DNA from: Mycobacterium colombiense
GTDB taxonomy: Bacteria > Actinomycetota > Actinomycetes > Mycobacteriales > Mycobacteriaceae
Length of the DNA: 64,000 nt
Direction: 5' to 3'
Assembly (NCBI RefSeq): GCF_001953985.1
Contig: NZ_MBEI01000031.1
Span: 124,001 to 188,000 of the forward strand
The notes beneath the pieces are model-generated. The model searched no databases. It was not told where the DNA came from and worked only from the letters and a program-made list of their open reading frames with translations. Both the position numbers and the translations under genes were made by a program. Shown here one piece after another: positions 16,536 through 24,595 of the stretch (its first letter is position 1; each line of letters begins with the position of its first letter).

Positions 16536-17363
16536 ATGCAGAGTTTGCCCCCGCCGGCCAGCGAAGTGCGACTGGGCACGGTTTCCCGGCGCGACGCGCT
16601 GCGCTATGCGGCCGCGTTGGCCGGCCTGGGCGCTGCATCGATAGCCTGCGGCATGCCCACGGCGGCTGCCGCCGCTCCCCCTCAGCTGATCGACTTCGCT
16701 GCGCGCCAGATCCCGGCGCAGCAGATCCGCGCTGCCGGCTATAGCGGCGTAATCAACTACGTTTCGATGTCACGTCCCGGCTCGTCGTTTGGCGCCAAGC
16801 CGATCACTCGGTCCTACGCCGACTCGCTGATAGCCGCGGGCTTGGCGATCGTCAGCAACTACCAGTACGGCAAGCCGGGTGGGTCGGCACCGTCAGACTT
16901 CACGCGGGGCTACGCGGGCGGCGTCGCAGACGCGCGCACCGCCTGGAGTTTGCACACCGCGGCAGGCGGCGGCCAGAGTGCGCCGATTTTCTTCACCATC
17001 GACGAGGACATCAATCGCGACACCTGGAATCACACCGCGCTGCCGTGGTTTCGCGGAATCAACTCGGTTCTTGGGGTTCAGCGCACCGGGGTCTACGGAG
17101 GCGTCAGGGTGTGCCAGTGGGCCGCGGCCGACGGCGTTATCGGGTCTTCGAGCACACCTGGCCGTCGGTGGGCCTGGCAAACTCGAGCCTGGTCCGGTGA
17201 TCAGGTCCACCCCGCCGCCGTTCTCTACCAGCGCGTCGTGAGCACCGCGTCCAATCCCGGGCCGAAGGTCGGCGGACTCGAAGTGGACGTCAATGACGTC
17301 CTGGCCCCCGACTGCGGCCAGTGGAACCTCCATGCGGGTCGCCCAAGGGGCGATGTGCGATAG
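16536..17363 (+). CDS. Tat-exported DUF1906 (glycoside-hydrolase-like) protein
   Basis: 275 residues. The N-terminus carries a twin-arginine signal (VSRRDALRYAAALAGLGAAS, then AAAAAP cleavage-like region). The remainder is a TIM-barrel-like DUF1906 domain, as in the M. tuberculosis Tat substrate Rv2525c: IDFAARQIPAQQIRAAGYSG, FFTIDEDI and TGVYGGVRVCQWAAADG. The family resembles glycoside hydrolase 25-like folds and is thought to act on the cell wall; catalysis is not proven. ATG 16536 has little ribosome-site signal. Its stop lies 16 bases from the truncated lipoprotein remnant. Confidence 0.85.
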   Translation: MQSLPPPASEVRLGTVSRRDALRYAAALAGLGAASIACGMPTAAAAAPPQLIDFAARQIPAQQIRAAGYSGVINYVSMSRPGSSFGAKPITRSYADSLIAAGLAIVSNYQYGKPGGSAPSDFTRGYAGGVADARTAWSLHTAAGGGQSAPIFFTIDEDINRDTWNHTALPWFRGINSVLGVQRTGVYGGVRVCQWAAADGVIGSSSTPGRRWAWQTRAWSGDQVHPAAVLYQRVVSTASNPGPKVGGLEVDVNDVLAPDCGQWNLHAGRPRGDVR

Positions 17364-17378
17364 GTGTTGATGCCCGGC

Positions 17379-17446
17379 GCGACGGCGGCCGGGCGGACGA
17401 CTGCCGCGCGGCGGTACGCGATTGTTCTCATGGGCTTCCTTTCGCG
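17379..17446 (-). pseudogene. 5' remnant of an LGFP-lipoprotein gene
   Basis: This 68-base segment matches 61 of 68 bases of 20057-20124, the ribosome site, ATG and signal-peptide start of the intact lipoprotein gene 2.7 kb away, in the same orientation. From ATG 17431 it reads MRTIAYRRAAVVRPAAVAPG against MRTIAYRHAAVAGLAAVALI in the intact copy. Similarity then stops and the frame runs antisense into DUF1906. The lipobox and the whole mature domain are missing, so it is a truncated duplicate. Confidence 0.75.
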
Positions 17447-17601
17447 CGTTACAGAAAGCGAGCCAGGGCACCTGAGTAATCGGTGCGCAGGATCCGGCAG
17501 GCGATATCCAGCAAACATCAGGTTTGAAATTTCGGGCTTTGGATAGACCTCACTAAAGCTGCCGCTCCTGGATAGCCGGCACCTTAAGAAGGGAGCCCGA
17601 C

Positions 17602-18060
17602 GTGGCATTCTCACACATTGCATTGAAAACAACGGCAGCAACAGCTGCATTGGCGGCGGCCGGAATCCTCGCGGCAACGCCAGCATTCGCCGATCCGCAA
17701 GTGCTGCAATTCGGCCAGCAGGCAGAGCTTTCCAGTAATGGTGGCACTATCGACTACATCGTGAGCAACCTGCAGCCCAGCGGCCACAACGACGGCATCT
17801 GGTACTCCGACGTCACGGCCAAGGGTGTGAGCGGTAATGCAACTCCGAACATTGCGGACTTCAACGCTCGGGCTGTCAACAGCTCCACGTTCGCGGTGAT
17901 GAAGGGCAATCAGACCGACGGCCTTCCTGAGGGGCCACTCCCCTTAGGCACTCCGGTTACGGGGCGCATCTACTTCGACGTTCGCAGCGGTACGAACCCC
18001 GACAGTGTCGTCTACCGGGACGCCGGAGGCACGGACAAGGTTGTCTGGAAGGGTCCGTAA
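17602..18060 (+). CDS. MPT63-like secreted protein (DUF1942)
   Basis: A 152-residue Sec-exported protein. It begins with a signal peptide (MAFSHIALKTTAATAALAAA, cleavage after AFA) and continues with an immunoglobulin-like beta domain: FGQQAELSSNGGTIDYIVSN, TPNIADFNARA and PVTGRIYFDV. The last two segments match the MPT63/MPB63 (Rv1926c) family of abundant mycobacterial secreted antigens. The mature domain has no cysteines. The start is GTG 17602 with AAGGGAG upstream. The gene stands alone, preceded by 238 bases that contain the lipoprotein remnant. The function of the family is unknown. Confidence 0.88.
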   Translation: MAFSHIALKTTAATAALAAAGILAATPAFADPQVLQFGQQAELSSNGGTIDYIVSNLQPSGHNDGIWYSDVTAKGVSGNATPNIADFNARAVNSSTFAVMKGNQTDGLPEGPLPLGTPVTGRIYFDVRSGTNPDSVVYRDAGGTDKVVWKGP

Positions 18061-18170
18061 CTCGCCCACCTAGTGCCTAGTGCGCAGACTTAGCGCACTC
18101 CCGCGGTACGCCCACAGTCTCCGCAGGGGATGTGGCCAAACTTGTCATACCTCCCTGCAATGCTGAGGTC

Positions 18171-19421
18171 ATGTCCCCGGCCGCGACTGCAGTCAGAGTC
18201 GAAGCACGCCCTAACGAGCGTCTCGAGGTGCTCTTCGACGAGCTGGCCGAGTTGACCGGTCAGCGCAACGCGATCGATGGACGCATCGTCGAGATCGTCG
18301 CGGAAATGGAGCGCGACGAGCTCTGTGGTGCTACCGGGGCGCGGTCTATTGCGGCTCTGGTGGCCTGGAAGACCGGCTGCTCACCGAGTAACGCCGACAC
18401 GATCGCGACCGTGGCGCACCGGCTCGACTCGTTTCCCCGCTGCGCCCAGGGCATGCGGGAAGGCCGCTTCTCGCTGGACCAGATTGGCGTGATCGCGCAG
18501 CGAGCTGGCGATGGATCCGACGAGCACTATGCGGAGCTGGCCAGCAGTGCCACGGTCAGCCAACTGCGTACCGCGGTCAAGTTGGAGCCGCGGCCCGAAC
18601 CCGGTCCTCGGCCCGAACCGCAGCCAACGATTACCAAGACCGCCAACGCCGAGTTCGCCTGTTGGAGAATCACACTCCCACACGACGACTCGGCGAAGTT
18701 CGACGCCGCGCTGCAGTCTCACCATGATGCGCTGATCGCCGAGTGGAAAGACGCCTGCGACCTCAGCAGCGAGGTGACAGGTTTGCAACTCCCAATGCCG
18801 ACGAACGTCGATGCGTTCCTACGGCTGGTCGAGGCCGGATGGGATGCGGAAGCGGAGCGTCGACCCCACGGGCATCGCACCACGGTGGTAGTGCATCTGG
18901 ATGTCAAGGAGCGCGTCGCCTCCCTACATTTGGGCCCGCTGCTCACGAGCTCCGAACGGCGGTACCTCACGTGCGACGCCACCTGTGAAGTGTGGTTCGA
19001 ACGCGGCGGCGACGTGATCGGCTCCGGTCGGTCGACTCGCGTGATCAGCCGCCGGCTCCGCCGCGCGCTCGAGCATCGGCACCCCACGTGCGCTGTTCCC
19101 GGTTGCGGAGCCACGCGCGGTCTGCACGCGCATCACATCCGGCACTGGGAAGACGGCGGCGCTACTGAGCTGGACAACCTCGTGCTGGTGTGCCCCTATC
19201 ATCATCGTCAGCATCATCGAGGCGACATCACCATCACCGGGCCAGCCAGCCACCTCGTCGTGACCGACAGCGCGGGGCACGAACTCCACCCAGGATCGTT
19301 GGCCCGGGTGCCGAAGTGCCCTCCACCCGCAGTCGCGCCATGTCGAGGACCGACCGGAGAACGGGCCGACTGGTGGTGGTACGAACCGTTTCAACCCCAA
19401 CCGCCACCGACGACCAACTGA
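18171..19421 (+). CDS. 13E12-type DUF222/HNH endonuclease-domain protein
   Basis: About 416 residues from ATG 18171 (GTG 18132 is an alternative). The N-terminal two thirds is the helical DUF222 domain (LEVLFDELAELTGQRNAIDG, SDEHYAELASSATVSQL). The C-terminus has an HNH nuclease: CAVPGCGATRGLHAHHIRHW, then ELDNLVLVCPYHHRQHHRG, with the metal-binding histidines and both CxxC-like zinc ligands. These REP13E12-family proteins are numerous in mycobacterial genomes, and in M. tuberculosis some sit in repeats used as phage attachment sites. No terminal repeats or integrase are visible here. A Pro/Glu-repeat linker (EPRPEPGPRPEPQP) separates the two halves. Confidence 0.9.
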   Translation: MSPAATAVRVEARPNERLEVLFDELAELTGQRNAIDGRIVEIVAEMERDELCGATGARSIAALVAWKTGCSPSNADTIATVAHRLDSFPRCAQGMREGRFSLDQIGVIAQRAGDGSDEHYAELASSATVSQLRTAVKLEPRPEPGPRPEPQPTITKTANAEFACWRITLPHDDSAKFDAALQSHHDALIAEWKDACDLSSEVTGLQLPMPTNVDAFLRLVEAGWDAEAERRPHGHRTTVVVHLDVKERVASLHLGPLLTSSERRYLTCDATCEVWFERGGDVIGSGRSTRVISRRLRRALEHRHPTCAVPGCGATRGLHAHHIRHWEDGGATELDNLVLVCPYHHRQHHRGDITITGPASHLVVTDSAGHELHPGSLARVPKCPPPAVAPCRGPTGERADWWWYEPFQPQPPPTTN

Positions 19422-19460
19422 CGTTCGGGACGACGCTCGGGCACCCGCCTGATCGCCTCG

Positions 19461-19485
19461 CATCAAATTCACGAGCAATTTGATG
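19461..19485. terminator. Hairpin between convergent genes
   Basis: CATCAAATT (19461-19469), loop CACGAGC, and exact complement AATTTGATG (19477-19485). It lies between the stop of the HNH gene (19421) and the stop of the lipoprotein gene (19501), where a bidirectional terminator would be expected. There is no U-tract, as is common for mycobacterial terminators. Confidence 0.55.
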
Positions 19486-19500
19486 AACGCCCGATTCGGC

Positions 19501-20109
19501 CTACAGCCCGGACGGTACGACCTTGCCGTTTACCGTCACGTCGACCTGGCCGGTCTTGGGGTTGTACTCGATCTTGCCGTGCTCAAAGTTCGACACGAGC
19601 AGGTCACCGACGGCGTTCTGGTCGCTGATTGGGAGGCCCAGCGGACCCGCCGAACCGTTAGTACCGGTGGTCGCAGGCGTGCCGTCCGGGTTGCGTGGGA
19701 TATTCCAGGCCTCCCGGATCTTGCCCAGGATGATGTATGCGGGCGTGCCGGCCTGGTCGTTCTTCGCGGTGATCGCGCCGCCCTGGAATTGCTGGAATAC
19801 CACGCCACTTTCCCGGGTTCCCGCGTTGCGGTCGCCAGTCAGTGGCTTGCCGAGAGCCTGCTTCTGCTCCTCGGTTGCCGATGAGTACTTGGCAGCGATC
19901 GGGCCGGTCAGAGTCACCTCGACGTCCCTCTCCCCGGTGAGCTTCACCTCGGTGGGCTGCGCTGGGGATTTAGACGTGGTGGTGGCCTGCGCCCCGACCT
20001 GAGGCGACGCCGACGCGTCGACGCTCTTGCCATTGCTGCAGCCCCCAGCGATCAGCGCGACGGCGGCCAGGCCGGCGACTGCCGCGTGGCGGTATGCGAT
20101 CGTTCTCAT
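19501..20109 (-). CDS. LGFP-repeat lipoprotein
   Basis: 202 residues with a lipoprotein signal: MRTIAYRHAAVAGLAAVALI followed by the lipobox AGGC, so Cys24 would be lipidated. The middle holds a Ser/Thr/Pro-rich linker. The C-terminal domain carries LGFP-type segments (QALGKPLTGDR, FQGGAITAKN, ILGKIREAWN, GPLGLPISDQ), which are thought to help attach proteins to the actinobacterial cell wall. The ribosome site AGGAAGCCC precedes ATG 20109. Its 5' end is duplicated as a truncated remnant near 17.4 kb. It converges with the HNH gene. Confidence 0.88.
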   Translation of the reverse strand: MRTIAYRHAAVAGLAAVALIAGGCSNGKSVDASASPQVGAQATTTSKSPAQPTEVKLTGERDVEVTLTGPIAAKYSSATEEQKQALGKPLTGDRNAGTRESGVVFQQFQGGAITAKNDQAGTPAYIILGKIREAWNIPRNPDGTPATTGTNGSAGPLGLPISDQNAVGDLLVSNFEHGKIEYNPKTGQVDVTVNGKVVPSGL

Positions 20110-20462
20110 GGGCTTCCTCTCGCGTCTTCCTGTGGTGTGGGTCCAGCGGCGGCTGACTTCCTCGCCCGGCCGCGACTTCGAACGAACTTACGCCGCGGTC
20201 ATAGGCGCCGAGCTAGCGCACCTGAGCGAGGAGCACCGGTGCTCGACGGAATCCACCAAGTACGACTGGATGATTCGCGGGCGATGCGACCACGTCTTGG
20301 ATGCCGTACTGCCTTGCTTTCGCGGGACCCGTGTTGCCTTCGCGCCGGCGACCAAAAGACTCGTTGAGCGCAAGGATTGGATTTGGCGCCCGCGCCGTTG
20401 TATAGGCAAGGATGGCTAATCTCGCATCCGTCGAGTCGATTCAGCACCTGCACGGAGTCCAG
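20110..20462. other. Intergenic region between lipoprotein and secreted-protein genes
   Basis: 353 bases between divergent genes. No credible ORF, tRNA or strong repeat was found. The ORFs that cross it (for example 20027-20419 plus) start inside the lipoprotein gene and have no protein-like composition. It should contain both promoters. The part next to 20109 is shared with the remnant at 17.4 kb as far as 20124. Confidence 0.5.
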
Positions 20463-20807
20463 ATGAAGCTAGAGCATTTTCGGCGTTGCGCTGTCGTGTT
20501 GGGCTTTACGACGGTGCTTGCATCTTCTGTCCCCGTTGCCAGCGCTGACCCACCAGATCCGCACACGCCGGACATCACGAAGAGCTACTGCCCGGGTGGG
20601 CAATGGGGTTACGGCAGTTTGGGAGTGTGCGACGGCGAGAAGTACCCCGACGGCTCCTACTGGCACCAGTGGTTGAGAACGAACATCGGCGGGCCGAGGT
20701 TTCACTACGACTGCGTCGGCGGCGACGAACCTCTCCCGGGCCCGCCACCGCCCGGTGGATGCGACGGGGCAATCCCACCCGCGCCGCCCGACCCGTCCGC
20801 GACCTGA
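20463..20807 (+). CDS. Small secreted protein, Cys/Trp/Pro-rich
   Basis: 114 residues from MKLEHFRRCAVVLGFTT. A signal peptide ends near VASA, then a short mature chain with four cysteines, many aromatic residues (CPGGQWGYGSLGVCDGEKY, GSYWHQWLRTNIGG) and a proline-rich tail (PLPGPPPPGGCDGAIPPAPP). ATG 20463 has GGAG six bases upstream; the longer frame from 20412 is not needed. It resembles the many small exported mycobacterial proteins without assigned function and shares general style with the gene at 31995. Disulfide pairing is likely outside the cell. Confidence 0.7.
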   Translation: MKLEHFRRCAVVLGFTTVLASSVPVASADPPDPHTPDITKSYCPGGQWGYGSLGVCDGEKYPDGSYWHQWLRTNIGGPRFHYDCVGGDEPLPGPPPPGGCDGAIPPAPPDPSAT

Positions 20808-20852
20808 CCCCAGCTGACGCGGTGGATCCATTGTCCCGTCATGTGCCGTCCA

Positions 20853-20984
20853 TCAATTGCCGAATAGCTGGGTCGCCTTCGTTACCAGCTCCACGCCGCC
20901 ATACCCGAACGGGAGGCCGACCCATAGCCACGACACCGCGACGAGGGCGAGTTGGCCGCGCCGTTCGGTTTGCGATTTGGTCAT
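20853..20984 (-). CDS. MFS transporter small subunit (43 residues)
   Basis: A 43-residue protein, MTKSQTERRGQLALVAVSWL then WVGLPFGYGGVELVTKATQLF. It has one membrane helix bearing the WLWVGLPFGYG signature typical of the tiny companions of OFA/formate-oxalate type MFS carriers. Its ATG (20984) overlaps the transporter's TGA as ATGA, so it is coupled to it. It is shorter than usual annotation cut-offs and could easily be missed. The family's role, perhaps stabilising the carrier, is not established. Confidence 0.8.
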   Translation of the reverse strand: MTKSQTERRGQLALVAVSWLWVGLPFGYGGVELVTKATQLFGN

Positions 20985-22378
20985 GGTTGTTTCTCCGGTT
21001 GCCGCTGGAAGACCGTCGTTGGCTCGAGTAAGGCGTTCTCGGGCAACGCGAGCTCGTGGTGTTTGGTAGCCACGGGCCTGATCAGTTCGTTGCAGACCAC
21101 GCCGGCGAGTAGCAGTGCAATCATCACCGCGAACGACACGATGTAAAGATCCGGGCCGTGCTTTCCCATCGTCTTCTGCGAGTCGGCGATCGCGTTGACG
21201 ATCAGTGGTCCCAGCACGCCGGCAACTGACCACGCGGTGAGCAGTCTGCCGTGGATGGCACCAACCTCGTAGGTGCCGAACAGGTCGCGCAGGTAGGCCG
21301 GGATCGTGGAGAAGCCCGCGCCGTAGAACGACAGAATCAGCAGCGTGCAGACGAGGAAGGTCACCTTGTTTGAGTTGGTCGTCAACTCCATGGCCAGATA
21401 CAGCAAGGCGCCGCCGCCCAGGTAAAGCCGGTACATGTTCTTGCGGCCCAGCAGATCTGACAACGACGACCAGCCGATCCGGCCCGACATATTGGCTAAC
21501 GACAGCAATGCGACATACCCGGCGGCTGCCGACGCCAGCGCAGCCGATTTGGGGACAGTCGGGAAGAAGTCCTGATAGATCGGTGCGGCCTTCTCGAGGA
21601 TGCCAATCCCAGCGGTCACGTTGAAGCAGAGCACCACCCACAACAGCCAGAATTGGGGCGTTTTAATCGCGTTGGCAGCCGATACATTGGCTGCGCTGAT
21701 CAATGTTCCGGGCTTGTACGGTTCGGGTTCCCAGCCCTCCGGCGTCCACCCGGGAGCCGGCACTCGCACCAGCATCGAACCCATCGACATGAAAACGGCA
21801 TAGGCGCAGCCCATCACGAGGAAGGTTTTCGCAACACCGTCAGCGGTGCGGCCGAACACATCGAGCAAGGTGCTTGTCCACGGCGACGCGATCAGCGCTC
21901 CACCGCCGAAGCCCATGATGGCCAGGCCGGTCGCCATGCCCGGCCGATCTGGGAACCACTTGATCAGCGTGGAGACCGGCGAAATGTAGCCGATACCGAG
22001 CCCTACCCCGCCAACCACTCCGTAGCCGAACACAACGAGCCAGTATTGATGCAGCGTGACGCCGACTGCCGCGATCACCAGCCCGCTGCAGAAGCAGGCG
22101 GTGGCCACGAACATCGCCCAGCGGGGGCCGCGGTGGTCGACGCGCGTGCCCAGCGCCGCCGCCGAAACGCCCAGCATCACAATGCCGACCGTGAACGGCA
22201 GCGCGCTGGCCGTACCGGAGATATGCAGCGTTTTCTCCAGTGGAATCTTGAATACGCTCCAGGCGTAGACGGAGCCGATGGCCAGGTGGATGGAAAGCGC
22301 CGCCGGGGGTACCAGCCAGCGGTTCCATCCGGGCTTGGCAACGATTCGCGAACGGTCTAGCAAACCTACGGTTGTCAC
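20981..22378 (-). CDS. OFA-type MFS transporter (oxalate/formate antiporter family)
   Basis: 465 residues with about twelve membrane helices. Family marks: SIHLAIGSVYAWSVFKIPLE near the N-terminus, GYGVVGGVGLGIGYISPVST and KWFPDRPGMATGLAIMGFGG, typical of OFA major-facilitator carriers that move oxalate, formate or other monocarboxylates. GTG 22378 is chosen for the AGAGGG ribosome site about six bases upstream; the frame extends a further 16 codons upstream. The stop overlaps the 43-residue small subunit. The 228 bases upstream (22379-22606) hold its promoter. The substrate cannot be stated. Confidence 0.9.
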   Translation of the reverse strand: MTTVGLLDRSRIVAKPGWNRWLVPPAALSIHLAIGSVYAWSVFKIPLEKTLHISGTASALPFTVGIVMLGVSAAALGTRVDHRGPRWAMFVATACFCSGLVIAAVGVTLHQYWLVVFGYGVVGGVGLGIGYISPVSTLIKWFPDRPGMATGLAIMGFGGGALIASPWTSTLLDVFGRTADGVAKTFLVMGCAYAVFMSMGSMLVRVPAPGWTPEGWEPEPYKPGTLISAANVSAANAIKTPQFWLLWVVLCFNVTAGIGILEKAAPIYQDFFPTVPKSAALASAAAGYVALLSLANMSGRIGWSSLSDLLGRKNMYRLYLGGGALLYLAMELTTNSNKVTFLVCTLLILSFYGAGFSTIPAYLRDLFGTYEVGAIHGRLLTAWSVAGVLGPLIVNAIADSQKTMGKHGPDLYIVSFAVMIALLLAGVVCNELIRPVATKHHELALPENALLEPTTVFQRQPEKQP

Positions 22379-22606
22379 GAATCCCTCTTCTCGGGCCGCC
22401 GGGTGGGAGCTCCGTCCCGTCGCCACTATCGGATCTGCGAAACCGTCGGGTCAATATCGCGTCGTCTATCGTCTTATAGACGAAATCTATTGAACGGGAA
22501 GCGATTTAGGCCCTAGCCGAGATGCGGCATACGCCGACCTGTGGTATGAGGTTGCCTGTTCCGCGGCGCACAAGGTGTTGATGCCCAGTACGCCAAGCCG
22601 ACGGGC

Positions 22607-23188
22607 TCAGACATGCAGGGTGGGCCGGTAGGTGAGCTCTTGGATGTTGCCGTCCAACGTCCTGCTTTCGATCAGCTCGAGGTCGAAGTCGGCCGCACCC
22701 TGGAAGATTGGGTTATCACCGGTCTGGCCGGTGATCACGGGAAACAGCGTCACCTGGACGCGGTCGACGAGGCCGGCGGCCATCAGCGCTCGGTTCATCG
22801 AGAGGCTGCCGTGCGAGCGCAATGGCATCTCGGACTCCTCCTTGAGTCGGGCGACGATGTCGACGGCGTCGCCGCTCACGACGGTCGCGTCAGGCCAGTC
22901 GAGAGGTCCATCCAGGGTGGTCGACACCACTGTCGCCGGCAGGTGCCTCATCAGGGTCACCCACGGGTCGCGCACCTCGGAGTCCTCGCTGCTCTCGGCG
23001 AGCATTTGTGCGAATAGCCGGTATGTATTGGCGCCGAATATCATTCGCTGCTTCTCGCCGTACAGCGCGAGGCGGTGGTCGAGCAGTTCGGGGCCTTGCT
23101 TGCCCCAGTAGCCGCCCCAGTCGCCGCCGTTGACGCCGCCGAAGCCGTCGAGGCTGGAAAAGACGTCGAAGGTGTAGGTAGCAGTCAT
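22607..23188 (-). CDS. Dihydrofolate reductase-like (RibD C-terminal) protein
   Basis: 193 residues of the RibD_C/DHFR-like fold: MTATYTFDVFSSLDGFGG start, the middle RMIFGANTYRLF, and a C-terminal GSLSMNRALMAAGLVDRVQV, then FPVITGQTGDNPIF. These features are shared by many small NADPH-dependent reductases of unknown substrate, found next to regulators or alone. It is not a true DHFR of folate metabolism. The start is ATG 23188. The 275 bases upstream (23189-23463) show no gene. No clear operon partner. Confidence 0.88.
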   Translation of the reverse strand: MTATYTFDVFSSLDGFGGVNGGDWGGYWGKQGPELLDHRLALYGEKQRMIFGANTYRLFAQMLAESSEDSEVRDPWVTLMRHLPATVVSTTLDGPLDWPDATVVSGDAVDIVARLKEESEMPLRSHGSLSMNRALMAAGLVDRVQVTLFPVITGQTGDNPIFQGAADFDLELIESRTLDGNIQELTYRPTLHV

Positions 23189-23463
23189 TGATGCTCTCCT
23201 CGGATGCGGTTGATGGCGTGTTGGGGATACAGACCGGAAGCCATGGCGAAACTAATCGCCTATGAACACTCCCGGACCGCGGCTGTCCGCGGGGTACCGG
23301 TGACTCAACCCGCCGAACCGCGCCCTCTAGTTCGAACGCAGCCGGCGACCTTCAACCCGAATGGATGCTCTCGAAAGGGCGCTGCTCGCACGGCGACGCG
23401 CGGAGTCCCACGGCAATGCGTTCGGCCGTACGAAAGCCGTCGCGCCCTAGTGCGCATTCGCCT

Positions 23464-23892
23464 CTAAGTGCACGGATATTGCCCGTTGAGCACGCAATTC
23501 GCCGGTGGCGAGTAGGAACCGCTCAGCACGCCTCTGAGACCCCCGGTGGCCGAACCGCCGGGTGGTATCACGCGATTCCAATTCGCGGGGGTGAGTACGT
23601 AGTGCGTGCCGGATTGGGTGACGGTGCTATTCCACGTGTGCAAGACGGATTGTCCGGGCGGCATGTCGAATTCGAGCTTCCAATCGGACAGCGGCGCCAT
23701 GCTCGCGTTGGTAACGGTGAAGTTGGCGATGAAACCGGTCTGCCACGTATGTGCCACCGACAACGTCGCCGCGGCCGCGGCCGCGTGGGCCACCGGGCTG
23801 ATGGTCAGCCCGAAACCGGTAACCAGCAGTGCCGACACGGTTACGTGAAGCGCTGTGCGCCAGCGCTTCACGTAATTATTTCGTCGGGCCAT
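23464..23892 (-). CDS. Secreted carbohydrate-binding module 2 protein
   Basis: 142 residues from MARRNNYVKRWRTALHVTVS. A signal peptide (SALLVTGFGLTISPVAHAAA) is followed by a single CBM2 domain: WQTGFIANFTVTNASMAPLS, DWKLEFDMP, HTWNSTVTQSG, YVLTPANWN, ending ANCVLNGQYPCT with the terminal Cys typical of this module. CBM2 binds cellulose or chitin; no catalytic domain is attached, so this is a stand-alone secreted binding protein. Stand-alone CBM2 proteins are known from mycobacteria. The mRNA has a very strong hairpin at codons 6-17. Confidence 0.88.
   Translation of the reverse strand: MARRNNYVKRWRTALHVTVSALLVTGFGLTISPVAHAAAAAATLSVAHTWQTGFIANFTVTNASMAPLSDWKLEFDMPPGQSVLHTWNSTVTQSGTHYVLTPANWNRVIPPGGSATGGLRGVLSGSYSPPANCVLNGQYPCT
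23841..23875 (-). repeat. 14-bp perfect inverted repeat inside the CBM2 gene
   Basis: TTACGTGAAGCGCT (23841-23854) and AGCGCTTCACGTAA (23862-23875) with a seven-base loop. In the mRNA the stem begins 17 bases after the ATG. It encodes YVKRW on one arm and ALHVT on the other. Confidence 0.8.
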
Positions 23893-24052
23893 AGCAGCCA
23901 ACACTATAGCCAAACGCGCGATATCGGCGCTCGCGCCACGGGTAAGCTGCAGTACCTTTGCTGAACCGAAACCGTGATGAAATTTTGGGTGAAACTCGAC
24001 TGGGCGGCCCGAAAGCCCCCGATCCCAGCGCCGGTCATCGTAGGCTCCGGGC

Positions 24053-24502
24053 ATGCGTTCGCGTCGTCATGCCGTCGGGGTGATTATCAGCGTTGTTGCG
24101 ACTGGCGTCGTCGCCGCGACGGGATGCACCAAGAACACCGCCGGACACGCGGCACCCACCAAGAGCGGTGTGGGCAACTCGCAGATCAGCGCGTCGGCGC
24201 TGCCGTCGCCGACCTCGGTGGGGCCAACCGGTCAGCCAGTCGGCACGGCGATAATGAAGGTCAGTGGTGGCAGCGCCCCGGTAACGATCCGTTACCGGAT
24301 TAATGGGGGCCCGGAGCAGACCGAGACCAATGTGCCCCTGCCGTGGGAAAAGCAGTACTCCGTTTACAACGAACTGGAGTCGCAGGTAACGGCCGACGGC
24401 GGGGACGTCGCCCTCACCTGCACGATAACCATGGATGGCGACAAGCTGGTGTCCCTCAAAAGCGAACCGCGGCCGGTATGTAACTTCGCCTACTGGGGCT
24501 AG
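24053..24502 (+). CDS. Lipoprotein with an MmpS-like domain
   Basis: 149 residues. The N-terminus is a lipoprotein signal (MRSRRHAVGVIISVVATGVV, lipobox AATGC, lipid on Cys25). A Ser/Pro-rich linker leads to a C-terminal beta domain that lines up with the MmpS domain of this window: KVSGGSAPVTIRYRINGG, then VPLPWEKQY, VTADGGDVALTCTITMDGD and PVCNF. MmpS proteins normally have an uncleaved membrane anchor, so a lipidated version is a variant. No mmpL is adjacent. The MmpS relationship is my own alignment by eye. Confidence 0.7.
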   Translation: MRSRRHAVGVIISVVATGVVAATGCTKNTAGHAAPTKSGVGNSQISASALPSPTSVGPTGQPVGTAIMKVSGGSAPVTIRYRINGGPEQTETNVPLPWEKQYSVYNELESQVTADGGDVALTCTITMDGDKLVSLKSEPRPVCNFAYWG

Positions 24503-24595
24503 TCACCACTCGCGGATCGGCCGGCGACGACTGAGGCAATCGAGCCCTGGTGATTAAAACCCTTCTGTCCGAAGCGCTATCGGTCCCCTGCCCCA

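Noticed and set aside
18171..19421. 13E12-type gene as a mobile element or phage attachment site
   Set aside because: No flanking repeats, integrase or att-like duplication was seen; kept as an ordinary gene.
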